A DNA stretch of 64,000 nt from Patescibacteria group bacterium (GTDB taxonomy: Bacteria > Patescibacteriota > Gracilibacteria > Peribacterales > Peribacteraceae), in NCBI GenBank assembly GCA_018814875.1, contig JAHIYH010000036.1, forward strand, positions 1 through 64,000, written 5' to 3'. The position numbers were made by a program, and so were the translations under genes. This document shows positions 1-8,893 of the stretch, in pieces (position 1 is the stretch's first letter; every line of letters begins with the position of its first letter). The notes beneath the pieces were generated by a model. The model saw only the letters and a list, made by a program, of their open reading frames with translations. It was not told the origin of the DNA and searched no databases.

Positions 1-92
1 CCCTTTCTAATAAATAAAAAAACAAATTTATTCCCCTTTTTAAAAAGCCTGTCAAAATTCCTTATTATAAAGAAAAATATTTTTTGAATTGC

Positions 93-186
93 GGATAACG
101 TTAGGGATATGAGAAGTTGCGACCATCGGGAGCAATTTGGGTGGAGAAGTCTGCAAGACTTCGTAACTTCATATCCCTTGTTATAT
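93..186 (+). repeat. attC-like recombination site A
   Basis: R'' GGATAAC (93-99), spacer GTT, arm AGGGATATGAGAAGTTGCGA (103-122); inner hairpin GAAGTCT-GCA-AGACTTC (146-162); arm TCGTAACTTCATATCCCT (161-178), spacer T, R' GTTATAT (180-186). 5' arm carries extra GA, as extrahelical bases do in attC. Confidence 0.7.
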
Positions 187-304
187 TCCCCGTAGGGCTG
201 AAATTTAGTGCAACGTCCCGAAGGGAAATTTCAGAGTCGTCGTGTCTATCTAAATATTTTGAATTGCCGCCGCCTTTTTTGTTTCTTTTTTCTAAAAAAG
301 AAAA

Positions 305-1669
305 TTAGGGTGCGAGTTTTTTTGTTTTGAAAATTTTATCGTAAAAAATAATCATTAATATTCCTAAAGGAGAAGTTATGGCAAAGGTACTTTCTTTCAA
401 AAAAGGAAATAAAACTAATAGTAGGATTGTTGGTATTAGAATTGAATAAAAACTTGCGTTTGAAGTAGTTTTTCTAGAATAAATTCCTGCAATAATTGGC
501 GGAACAAAAATTAAAGCAAGATAAGTAACAAGTAATGATAAGGTAATAATATTTGGTATTAGAAAGGCAAATAAAAAACCAACTGTTCCAAATATTGCTG
601 TTATAAGTCTGGCATACAACATTTTCTTTTTTGAATCGTGTTTGCTTTTATCAAATAATCCTCTGTAAATAATCGCCGAACCACCAACTAATAAACTATC
701 AATTGAGGACATAATAACTGCCAAAATTGAAGCAAAACCAATCCCAACAAGAGAAGGAGGTAAAATTTTATCCATTAGTAAAAATATTGCAAATTCTTGC
801 TTAATTCCTGAGAGTAAAATTGATGAAACTAGACCTAAAAATAAAACAATAAATCCCAATAGAATTACAAATGGAATAGAAAGATAAAATGATTTTTTTG
901 CAATTTCTTCATTTTCTGCCGAAAAAATTCTTTGCCAATGGGTTGTATTTCCAAGATATATAAATCCACTCAAAACGATAACACCTATCATCCAACCAAT
1001 ACCACCAAAACCAAAAGGATTTAGGTGTCCTTGAGGAACATTAGATAATAAATTTGAAATTCCTCCAACTTCTGAATAACCAATAAAAGCTAATATTAAA
1101 AAAACTATTAAGATAATCCAAAATTGGATAAAATCTGTAATTATATCAATTTTTAAACCGCCAATTGTGGTATATAAAATAACAACAACAGCTGATAAAA
1201 TTAAAGCGAGTTCATATTCTAATCCAACTAAAACAGAAGCCAAAGAAGCAATAGCTATTGCTTGAACCCCTATCCAAATAGTAAGCAAGAAGATTTGTAG
1301 GATTCCTGTTAAGATTTTATTTTTTCTATCAAACCTCTTAGCGAAAAAATCTACAATTGTATGAGCATCATATTCATCTCCTATAGTTTTTATTTTTTTA
1401 GCCATGATACCCAGAATTAACATTCCTGCAACAAATGAGATAGGCAATGCCAAACCATAAGAAATTCCTGAATTATAAACTTCTGAAACTATGGCAACAA
1501 CTCCTCCAGCTCCAACAATTGTAGCAACAGTTGAAAAAGTCATAAACCATAAACTTGTTTTTTTGTTATTCAAAAAATAAGCATTTAACGATTCTTTTCT
1601 TGAGAAATACCAAGCGACTCCAAACATTAATGCAAGATAAACAAATAAGATTATTAGTGTTGTGTTCAT
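305..1669 (-). CDS. Sodium/solute symporter (SSS family)
   Basis: 454 aa, many TM segments, SSS-like motifs (GGLKIDIITDFIQFW, LSSILLSGIKQEF, SSIDSLL). Confidence 0.85.
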   Translation of the reverse strand: MNTTLIILFVYLALMFGVAWYFSRKESLNAYFLNNKKTSLWFMTFSTVATIVGAGGVVAIVSEVYNSGISYGLALPISFVAGMLILGIMAKKIKTIGDEYDAHTIVDFFAKRFDRKNKILTGILQIFLLTIWIGVQAIAIASLASVLVGLEYELALILSAVVVILYTTIGGLKIDIITDFIQFWIILIVFLILAFIGYSEVGGISNLLSNVPQGHLNPFGFGGIGWMIGVIVLSGFIYLGNTTHWQRIFSAENEEIAKKSFYLSIPFVILLGFIVLFLGLVSSILLSGIKQEFAIFLLMDKILPPSLVGIGFASILAVIMSSIDSLLVGGSAIIYRGLFDKSKHDSKKKMLYARLITAIFGTVGFLFAFLIPNIITLSLLVTYLALIFVPPIIAGIYSRKTTSNASFYSILIPTILLLVLFPFLKESTFAITSPLGILMIIFYDKIFKTKKLAP

Positions 1670-1810
1670 GTTATAAATTTAAAGAATAAATGTATTTATT
1701 AAACTTTCTAAAAACTCGCACCCTTTTTATTATATCCTTTGCGATAGCAAAGACAAATTGTGCGAAGCACTAAGGCGGCAATTCAAAATATTAATTTTCA
1801 CGACGATTGA

Positions 1811-1997
1811 ATATAACGTTTGCGGTTTGTGCGATGTTTGCTGGCTGTATAATGGAGCGACTTGTCCACCGTAGACTCCGTAGCGAAGCGGAGGAGCGAA
1901 GGTGGAAGCGACACACAGCCGCAAAATATGGGAGAGGAGGCGTGCATCCATCCTATTCTTAAAGCACCGCCGACGAACCGCACAACCGCTGTTATGT
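1811..1997 (+). repeat. attC-like recombination site B
   Basis: R'' ATATAAC (1811-1817), GTTT, arm GCGGTTTGTGCG; arm' CGCACAACCGC (1979-1989), T, R' GTTATGT (1991-1997). Extra T in 5' arm; nested internal stems (GGCTGT../ACAGCC, CCACC../GGTGG). Confidence 0.75.
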
Positions 1998-2106
1998 AAC
2001 GTCAATTTTTTACCGTATTTCAAGGCACCTGTAGCTTACGTTCTTTTTGGGGCGGGGAAACAAAAACAGCAACACAGGCATTTTTTTTAAATCTCCAGAT
2101 CATATT

Positions 2107-3060
2107 ATGGTAGACTGCTTTGCAATGATCTCAGATCGATTTACCATTGGGCGCACGACAGTGTCCGCTTTACTCGTTACTGTGGTGAGCCTTCTCATAC
2201 CTTCGCTCTTTTCAGTGATTCTCGAGGTCGCCACTCCCCGCTTCTTTCCCGAGCAATTAAGCCTTCCTTCGACTGCACAGGAAGTGGTGAGCAAGCGCTC
2301 GGAGAAGACGGCAACGTTTGAAATTGAGCCGGGAGAGTTCGCGCAGGTGTCGGGGATTGAGTGGGGAATTTCACCGAAGTGTCAGTCGAAGCTCTGCTCG
2401 GCGATTGAGCCGATTCGCAGTCTTTTGCCAAGTGTTTTTGCAACGACTACGGGACCGAATAGTCCGGGGACGATGACGAATGTTGTGCTCGATGGCAGCA
2501 ATGATAATTGGGATACTGTAGACGGAGCAACTGCAGAAGGTGGGTCGGAGTCACACTCTATCCCTGGGCAAGGCGTTGGCCTATATAGCGATTATTTACA
2601 GGCAACGAATTTTGGCTTCTCAATACCAGCTAATTCAACTATTAATGGGATTGCGGTCGAAATAAAACGCTCAGCTGCAAGCTGGGCCGGTATACATGAT
2701 TTGCACGTTAGGATTGTGAAAAGCGGAATAATACAATCGTCTGTTAACAGAGCCAAACTTGATGCGTGGCCAGATACCTCTGCGTACGCTACCTATGGAG
2801 GTGTAGATGATGTATGGGGGGAAAGTTGGACAAATGAAGATATTGATTCGGGATTCGGAGCAGCCGTTGCGGCAATAGACGATTCAGCTTTTGGTGTAGA
2901 CATCTATGTCGACCACGTCCGTATCATTGTCTATTACACTGAAGCCGTCGCAGAAGAGGTCCCCTTCTTCTCATGGTGGTCGATACCGTTTCTCATTGCT
3001 GGACTCTTCCTGATTCTTTGGAAGGAAGACATGTTTACGAATCATCTGACCTCTATATGA
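2107..3060 (+). CDS. Secreted protein with C-terminal TM sorting-like tail (candidate exosortase substrate)
   Basis: N-terminal hydrophobic signal; C-terminus VPFFSWWSIPFLIAGLFLILWKEDMF (motif + TM + charged); ATGA overlap with next gene. Confidence 0.6.
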   Translation: MVDCFAMISDRFTIGRTTVSALLVTVVSLLIPSLFSVILEVATPRFFPEQLSLPSTAQEVVSKRSEKTATFEIEPGEFAQVSGIEWGISPKCQSKLCSAIEPIRSLLPSVFATTTGPNSPGTMTNVVLDGSNDNWDTVDGATAEGGSESHSIPGQGVGLYSDYLQATNFGFSIPANSTINGIAVEIKRSAASWAGIHDLHVRIVKSGIIQSSVNRAKLDAWPDTSAYATYGGVDDVWGESWTNEDIDSGFGAAVAAIDDSAFGVDIYVDHVRIIVYYTEAVAEEVPFFSWWSIPFLIAGLFLILWKEDMFTNHLTSI

Positions 3061-4034
3061 ACAAAGCGACCACAGTTCAGAAGCGACTCCGTATGTGGTA
3101 TTGCTGCCATGTCATGTTCGTGCGGCTGGCCTGCGCTTTCGGGTTTGTACTCATCTCCATCGCTGTCTTGCGCTCGAATATGCTGGAGCAAATGACAGGT
3201 AGTTCATTCGTGGGTCCGAAGGGGATGACTCCCACGCCGTTGATCGTGCTGGCGACACTCCTTACGCTACTTGGTATACGCATGCGCACTACCGACAATC
3301 AGTTTCCGTCAGCAATGGGGCGGCAGCAGATCGGCATCGGCATTGTGCTTCTTGTCTGTGCCATTGGACTATCGTACTGGGCGACGCACCCGTCACTGGA
3401 ACGGTTCATGGCGATGCATGCGATGATCGCGCAAGATCTTGCAACGAACGGCCCGCTCGTTGCCTCGCTTATTTGGCTGGCACTTATCGCACCGCTCTTC
3501 CCGCTGCTAATACTCGCAATCCCGGCGACACTGTGGATGTGTAATTGGAAATTAATTACAGTCGTAATGCTTGTGTATCTGCTCTATCTCGCATCGGGCA
3601 TAGCGGAAGCGCGGTATTACGCATTCACTGGGCCATGGCTCGTACAGAGTGTCATGCATGTACTTTCAGTGCTCCCGGGATCAACAGAGCTGAATTCCCG
3701 ATGGGACGTCGCATTCGGCGAGTTTCGCGCGACGCTCGGTCCACAGTGCTCGGAGTTTTCCGCAGTACTTCTCTTCCTTGCGCTCTTCATGTGGATTTGG
3801 CACCGCATATCACATGGTAAGCTGCATTCGCTTCTCATGGGCGTCACGCTTGCGATCGTGGGAATGGTGGTTCTCTGGTGCGTGAACGTGCTGCGCATTG
3901 CGGCGGTAGTCGTCCTAGGATCATTTGCGCCAACGCTCGCCGTCTTCCTCTTTCACGGGTCGGTTGGTGTTGTTTTTTTCCTGCTCTTCTTTGCTATCTA
4001 TGCGAGAGTGATGCTGTGGGTTGTGAGAAGATGA
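3057..4034 (+). CDS. Exosortase/archaeosortase-family transpeptidase
   Basis: Polytopic membrane protein with GPQCSEF (Cys), VNVLRIAAVV (Arg), FLFHGSVGVVFFLLFF (His) in the order of the exosortase catalytic triad. Confidence 0.8.
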   Translation: MNKATTVQKRLRMWYCCHVMFVRLACAFGFVLISIAVLRSNMLEQMTGSSFVGPKGMTPTPLIVLATLLTLLGIRMRTTDNQFPSAMGRQQIGIGIVLLVCAIGLSYWATHPSLERFMAMHAMIAQDLATNGPLVASLIWLALIAPLFPLLILAIPATLWMCNWKLITVVMLVYLLYLASGIAEARYYAFTGPWLVQSVMHVLSVLPGSTELNSRWDVAFGEFRATLGPQCSEFSAVLLFLALFMWIWHRISHGKLHSLLMGVTLAIVGMVVLWCVNVLRIAAVVVLGSFAPTLAVFLFHGSVGVVFFLLFFAIYARVMLWVVRR

Positions 4035-4200
4035 CGGTTTCATGTAAAGGAATGCTAGATCTTCCTTAGTCATATCGGAGGATGATGATGACAGATGCGA
4101 TTTGCACGCCTAAAAAAACATCACACAGAAACACAAATATGGCGGGACGAAAAACAAAAGCGTAGTTGGTGCCGCAGGAAGAAGGTAAAAAATTTATGTT

Positions 4201-4352
4201 ACATAACGTTTGCGCTTAGCCGAAGTTGGCAGGCTGTATAATTTGCGCTGAAAGCGCTCACAGCCTGACAATTTGGGAGAGCTGCGCCCGACAGTCCATA
4301 ATCTAAAAATTCAAAAAGGAGGGCGTAGCGAACCGGCTAAGCGCTGTTGTAC
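4201..4352 (+). repeat. attC-like recombination site C
   Basis: R'' ACATAAC, GTTT, arm GCGCTTAGCCG (4212-4222); arm' CGGCTAAGCGC (4334-4344), T, R' GTTGTAC (4346-4352). Confidence 0.75.
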
Positions 4353-4475
4353 GATGTAAAACACCATCCTCCTTATTACTTGCCAGTACACGGTTGGGAA
4401 TGACATATACGCCACCAGCGTATGTGTTGTTTGGGTTGGATCGTAACCGTCCGCGGGAGGGGAAAACAACAAACA
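4346..4475 (+). repeat. Left terminal inverted repeat of RM cassette
   Basis: GTTGTACGATGTAAAACACCATC..CTTGCCAGTACAC..GTAACCGTCCGCG..ACAACAAACAA matches reverse complement of 7357-7442; the left copy carries a ~50-bp extra segment. Confidence 0.8.
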
Positions 4476-4564
4476 AAACAATTACAACACATTTTACTGA
4501 AATGCGCTGCACAGACATACTCGAAGGTCTATGCAAATATGGCTTTTTTTGACAAACTGGTAAC

Positions 4565-6412
4565 ATGCCTACAACCGATTCAGAAGTACACGCTTACAGG
4601 TTCATACTAGATGAGTTAACAAAGAAGAAGGGATGGAAGAAATCTCAGGTTTTGACGCAACAGGAGTGTCATAGAATAAAGGCAATAAAAGATGCAATTG
4701 GTGGGAAGAAGCCAGAGAATGTTGTGATGATTAGCGATAAGGTTTGTTATGTCATTGAAGCAAAAAATGAACGCAAAAAGTTGAACGTTGCTGTTAAGGA
4801 GGCAAAAGAAGATTATGCCGATAGAATAAATGAGCAACAGCACCTTGAGGCTGTATTTATTACTGGCATTGCAGGGAATGAAGAAGAGGGATTTGTTGGA
4901 AGGAGTGAATATTACAGAAATGGAAAATGGGAAACGATTGAAGAAAATGGAGTTGAGGTGACAAGCCTTCTTTCTGTAGCGCAAGTTGATCACATTCAGA
5001 GAACAAAGAATGGAAAGATTGAAGATATTGAGATAACCGAAAAAGAGTTCCATGAAGCAGCAAAAGAAATTAATGGAATATTGCATGAAAATGCAATTAA
5101 CAAGGACTACAGAGCGAGATTTATTTCTGCTCTTTTGCTGGCACTTACAGAGGGTTCATCGGAAATTGATTTGAACGAAATGGATACCAGCGTTTTAATT
5201 GCTGCGATAAACAAGAAGGTGGAAACCATATTGAATAGGCATAAGAAGCATGAGTTTGCCAGATTCATAAAAATAGATGAGCCTTCCAATCAGGATAATC
5301 ATGTGAAGGTTAGAGCTGCAATTGTTAATACGATAGAAAAGCTGCTTTCACTCAATATAAGATCAGCAATGAAATCGGGAAGGGACGTACTTGGTGAGTT
5401 TTATGAGGCTTTTCTTAAGTATGGAAATGGCGCAAAAGAGATTGGAGTGGTACTGACACCACGTCATATAACGCGGTTTGCAGCTGAGGTATTAGACGTG
5501 CAAACGAATGACATTGTTCTCGACCCAGCTTGTGGGACAGGGGGATTTCTTGTTGCAGCTCTTGATGCAGCCAGAAAGAGATCGAAGTCTGATAAAGAAT
5601 TAGAAGTATTCAAAGAAGAAGGGATTTATGGAGTTGAAGAACAAGACCCGATCATTGCTCTTGCAATCGTAAACATGATTTTTAGGGGAGACGGTAAAAA
5701 TAATATGATAGAGGGAAATTGTTTTAATAAGTGGCTTACGGTAGACGACTCGAAAAAGAGATTTTCTGCTTGTTATGTAAAAAATGATTTTGATGGACGT
5801 ATTCCGCCAGTCACCAAAGTATTGATGAATCCTCCTTTTTCGCAAAAATCGAGTAAGAGCAAGGAATACCACTTCGTTGAACATGCTGTTGCTCAAATGC
5901 AGGATGAAGGCTTGTTGTTTGCTGTTCTTCCTATTTCAGTTTTGATTGAAAGGGCAACATTGGAATGGAGAAAAGAGTTTTTGAAGAGGAATACTTTGAT
6001 TTCAGTTGTGACATTTCCAGTAGACTTATTCTATCCGACTGGCACTAATACACTCGGTATGTTTGTTAGGAAAGGCGTTCCGCACAAAAAAAACGAACCA
6101 GTGTTATGGCTGAGAACTTTGCACGATGGATTTGTGAAGAAAAAAGGGAAGAGGGTAAGAAGTAAAAAAGAAAAGGATGACATTCAAGATTCACAAGAAC
6201 TTCTTTTTGATTTTGTGAAGGACTCTGATACGAAAGTAAAAAACATTCCTCAATTTCAAAAGAAAGCTCCGATTGACTTCTCAGACGAAAACTTGGAACT
6301 TGTACCAGAAGCATATTTAGATGACAAAGAGTTGACACAGGAAGAGATTGAACAATCAATGGACATGCTTGTGCGTGAAACAGCTTGTTACTTAATACGA
6401 ACAAAACAATGA
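4565..6412 (+). CDS. Type I-like/IIG restriction-modification protein: HSDR_N-like nuclease domain fused to N6-adenine methyltransferase
   Basis: N-term DKVCYVIEAKN (D..ExK nuclease-like), DPACGTGGFLVAAL (SAM motif I), MNPPFSQKS (motif IV NPPF). Confidence 0.85.
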   Translation: MPTTDSEVHAYRFILDELTKKKGWKKSQVLTQQECHRIKAIKDAIGGKKPENVVMISDKVCYVIEAKNERKKLNVAVKEAKEDYADRINEQQHLEAVFITGIAGNEEEGFVGRSEYYRNGKWETIEENGVEVTSLLSVAQVDHIQRTKNGKIEDIEITEKEFHEAAKEINGILHENAINKDYRARFISALLLALTEGSSEIDLNEMDTSVLIAAINKKVETILNRHKKHEFARFIKIDEPSNQDNHVKVRAAIVNTIEKLLSLNIRSAMKSGRDVLGEFYEAFLKYGNGAKEIGVVLTPRHITRFAAEVLDVQTNDIVLDPACGTGGFLVAALDAARKRSKSDKELEVFKEEGIYGVEEQDPIIALAIVNMIFRGDGKNNMIEGNCFNKWLTVDDSKKRFSACYVKNDFDGRIPPVTKVLMNPPFSQKSSKSKEYHFVEHAVAQMQDEGLLFAVLPISVLIERATLEWRKEFLKRNTLISVVTFPVDLFYPTGTNTLGMFVRKGVPHKKNEPVLWLRTLHDGFVKKKGKRVRSKKEKDDIQDSQELLFDFVKDSDTKVKNIPQFQKKAPIDFSDENLELVPEAYLDDKELTQEEIEQSMDMLVRETACYLIRTKQ

Positions 6413-7356
6413 CAGTAGAATCACTATTTACCATTGGCAATGCAAAATCAAAAGGCTTTGAACAGCACGAAAAAGGCGAAATACCATTTGTTACCAATGG
6501 ATTCAAAAACAATGGGATAGTTGGTTTTGTCGAACCACTGCCACGAGAACGTGTTTTTAAGAAACCTGCTATATGTGTCTCAACATTTTGCGAGGCTACA
6601 GTACATGAGCCACCCTTTTTACCGCGTGGAAACGGTGGTAGCGGCTTAATAGTATTAGTGCCAAAAATAGAAATGACACAGGAAGAACTGTACTACTACG
6701 CTGCTCAGATCAATAAACAGGCTTGGCGGTTTTCTTTTGGGAGAATGGTGATAAATGAGCGTATGGCGAATATTGAACTCAAGCCATTTCACGGTTTGCC
6801 AAAATCTCTATCAATCGAGAATCTTGTTCCAGAATTACCAAAGCGGAAGCCTGTATCAATTACAAAAATGAAAAAGGTAAAAATTACGGATTTGTGCAAT
6901 GTGGATAGAAAATATGCGCCATACATGAATCAGGTTGATGAAGTAAAAGTTGGCACACCGTATGTTACTACAACAGAAGAAGACAATGGTGTTTCAATCC
7001 ATTGCAGTACAAAGCCAAATTTTAAGAAGGATTCCATCACTGTCTCACTTGATGGAATTTGTGGAACGACTTTTTATCAATTTTCTGATTTTGTTTCCGG
7101 TGAAAAAACAGCTGTAATAACGTTGAAAGAAGGACATAATGCATATCTACTTTTTTTAATCGCTGCGCTCATTAGAACTATGGCATGGAGGTATCACTAT
7201 GGTAGAAAGTTGTCTATGGGAAGATTGGAAGAGTTTATTTTGCAACTTCCAGTGAAAGACAATGGAGAGATTGACTTGGTAGCAATCGAAAAGGTGGTAA
7301 AGAACAGTTACGGATGGGAAATTGTTGATGCTCATTTATCAAAAACAAACAGCTAA
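6385..7356 (+). CDS. HsdS-like specificity subunit
   Basis: Two TRD-like halves, overlaps the MTase gene; 'FSFGRMVINERM' and 'YHYGRKLSMGRLEEFILQLP' repeat-type motifs. Confidence 0.75.
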   Translation: MLLNTNKTMTVESLFTIGNAKSKGFEQHEKGEIPFVTNGFKNNGIVGFVEPLPRERVFKKPAICVSTFCEATVHEPPFLPRGNGGSGLIVLVPKIEMTQEELYYYAAQINKQAWRFSFGRMVINERMANIELKPFHGLPKSLSIENLVPELPKRKPVSITKMKKVKITDLCNVDRKYAPYMNQVDEVKVGTPYVTTTEEDNGVSIHCSTKPNFKKDSITVSLDGICGTTFYQFSDFVSGEKTAVITLKEGHNAYLLFLIAALIRTMAWRYHYGRKLSMGRLEEFILQLPVKDNGEIDLVAIEKVVKNSYGWEIVDAHLSKTNS

Positions 7357-7442
7357 AATATACAACAAACAAGGGAGGGCGCGGACGGTTACTCGTAGTG
7401 TACTGGCAAGATAGATAATGATGGTGTTTTATTTCGTACAAC
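7357..7442 (-). repeat. Right terminal inverted repeat of RM cassette, ending in R''-like box GTACAAC
   Basis: Reverse complement GTTGTACGAAATAAAACACCATC..CTTGCCAGTACAC..GTAACCGTCCGCG..TTGTTTGTTGT matches 4346-4475. Confidence 0.8.
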
Positions 7443-7497
7443 TCCTCCTTATACGAAGTATTAGCCAAATAACACCAAAATTCAGAATCTTATACGA
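7437..7497 (+). repeat. ~60-bp direct repeat, copy 1 (flanks recombinase region)
   Basis: ACAACTCCTCCTTATACGAAGTATTAGCCAAATAACACCAAAATTCAGAATCTT vs ATAACTCCCTCTCATGCCTAATATTAGGCAAATAATAACCAAATTCAGAATCTT at 8897-8952. Confidence 0.7.
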
Positions 7498-7540
7498 AAT
7501 ATTTGCGCTTGCTGTTAAGTTAACTTAGCATTCCCCTCCT

Positions 7541-8362
7541 ATGTCTAAAGCAGAAGAGTTCCTTGAGAGGCTGGAAAAAGATTTACGCGTCCGTGGGATG
7601 AGCCCGAGGACAGTGAAGAGCTATCAAAGCGCGGTTAAAGAATACTTCAAATGGAGGAAGGAAAATTTGGAGAAATTGGATGAAGAAAGCATCCGCAATT
7701 TCTTGTTGCACAAAGAGGAGTGCGGTTCGGGTGCGGCTACCAGAAACTTGTCACTCAATGCTATTAAATATTTTTATCGGGAAGTTCTTAATAAAGATAA
7801 TCCCATTCAGATTCGTTCGGCAAAAGAGCCCAAGAGTCTTCCGGTTGTCTTATCTCGCAGAGAGATTGAGAGCATGTTGCATGAAACAGAAAATCTGAAA
7901 CATCGTGTCCTTCTTGCGTTGGCATATGGCGCAGGCTTGCGTGTAAGTGAAGTAATTAGTTTACGCATAAGAGATATCGATCTTGATGAGCGTGTTATTC
8001 ATGTGAAGCAGGCGAAAGGCAACAAAGATCGAATTACGATTCTTTCAGAGAAGGTTATTCCCGATCTTCGTACGCTGATATCTGGAAGAAATTCAAATGA
8101 GTTCATATTTATAAGTGAACGTGGCGGGCAACTTACACAAAGGACTGCTCAGAAAGTATTTGAATCTGCTCTGCAAAAAGCTGGTGTTCAAAAGAAGGCA
8201 ACATTCCACTCATTGCGGCATAGCTTTGCCACACATCTTCTCGAAAATGGAGTTGATGTGAGATATGTTCAGGAGCTTCTTGGGCATGCGAATATCCGGA
8301 CAACACAGCGATATACACAGGTTACAAATCCATGTCTGAAGCGGATTATAAGTCCTTTGTGA
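7541..8362 (+). CDS. Tyrosine recombinase, Xer-like (not IntI-type)
   Basis: SAM-like N-term; R..(GAGLRVSE), HSLRHSFATHLL, LGHANIRTTQRYTQV catalytic boxes; no IntI-specific insertion before HSLRH. Confidence 0.9.
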   Translation: MSKAEEFLERLEKDLRVRGMSPRTVKSYQSAVKEYFKWRKENLEKLDEESIRNFLLHKEECGSGAATRNLSLNAIKYFYREVLNKDNPIQIRSAKEPKSLPVVLSRREIESMLHETENLKHRVLLALAYGAGLRVSEVISLRIRDIDLDERVIHVKQAKGNKDRITILSEKVIPDLRTLISGRNSNEFIFISERGGQLTQRTAQKVFESALQKAGVQKKATFHSLRHSFATHLLENGVDVRYVQELLGHANIRTTQRYTQVTNPCLKRIISPL

Positions 8363-8420
8363 AACAAAGCAGCCCATTCGAATCTTCGATATTAGGAGTT
8401 CTTAAATTGCATTACACCAA

Positions 8421-8498
8421 AAGTTTCCTTCGCACCCTTCTCCGCCCCATAACTCCACCAACAATCACAATGGATGCAACCGCTACCATTCCTTATCG
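8421..8498 (-). pseudogene. Remnant of a C-terminal anchor (paralogous to the end of the 8988-10469 protein)
   Basis: Minus-strand reading MVAVASIVIVGGVMGRRRVRRKLLV* resembles TVAASMIIVGSVMGWRRMRRKIIFQ*. Confidence 0.65.
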
Positions 8499-8872
8499 TC
8501 TTTTTTGCATGCTTGAGCAATCTCATGACTAACTTTTCTGACTTTTATGGTTTTATCTCCAAGGCGAACAGCTTTTGTAAACCTATGAACACCATCAAGA
8601 ATAATCCATTTATCTTGGTGAAAATAAAGTTCAATCGGGTATTTCAAATCTACTTTCTCTGTTTGTTCAGCATGACGCTTTTCTTTATCGAAATTCTTGA
8701 TAAGCATTCTTGGAGATAAATTCCAATCGTCAGTTCCCATCTGTTCAAGATAAGGAATATCTAAATTATAATCAATTTCAGAAATATTGATTTCCTCGGC
8801 AGGAATATCTACAGCCCAAAGCTTCGGCTCGTCTATTCTGAATCCAATGTTTAAGATTTCTGGTAATGCCAT
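8483..8872 (-). CDS. ParB/Srx-like domain protein
   Basis: PIELYFHQDKWIILDGVHRFTKAVRLGDKTIKVRKV resembles ParB-N 'DGxHRxxAA' core. Confidence 0.6.
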   Translation of the reverse strand: MALPEILNIGFRIDEPKLWAVDIPAEEINISEIDYNLDIPYLEQMGTDDWNLSPRMLIKNFDKEKRHAEQTEKVDLKYPIELYFHQDKWIILDGVHRFTKAVRLGDKTIKVRKVSHEIAQACKKDDKEW

Positions 8873-8893
8873 ATTTTATAATTTGAATTGTTT

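Noticed and set aside
4616-5086. 156-aa minus-strand ORF
   Set aside because: Antisense to the well-supported restriction-modification gene.
7448-7500. loxP-like TTATACGAAGTAT near the recombinase
   Set aside because: Only a half-site resemblance; no inverted partner at the right spacing.
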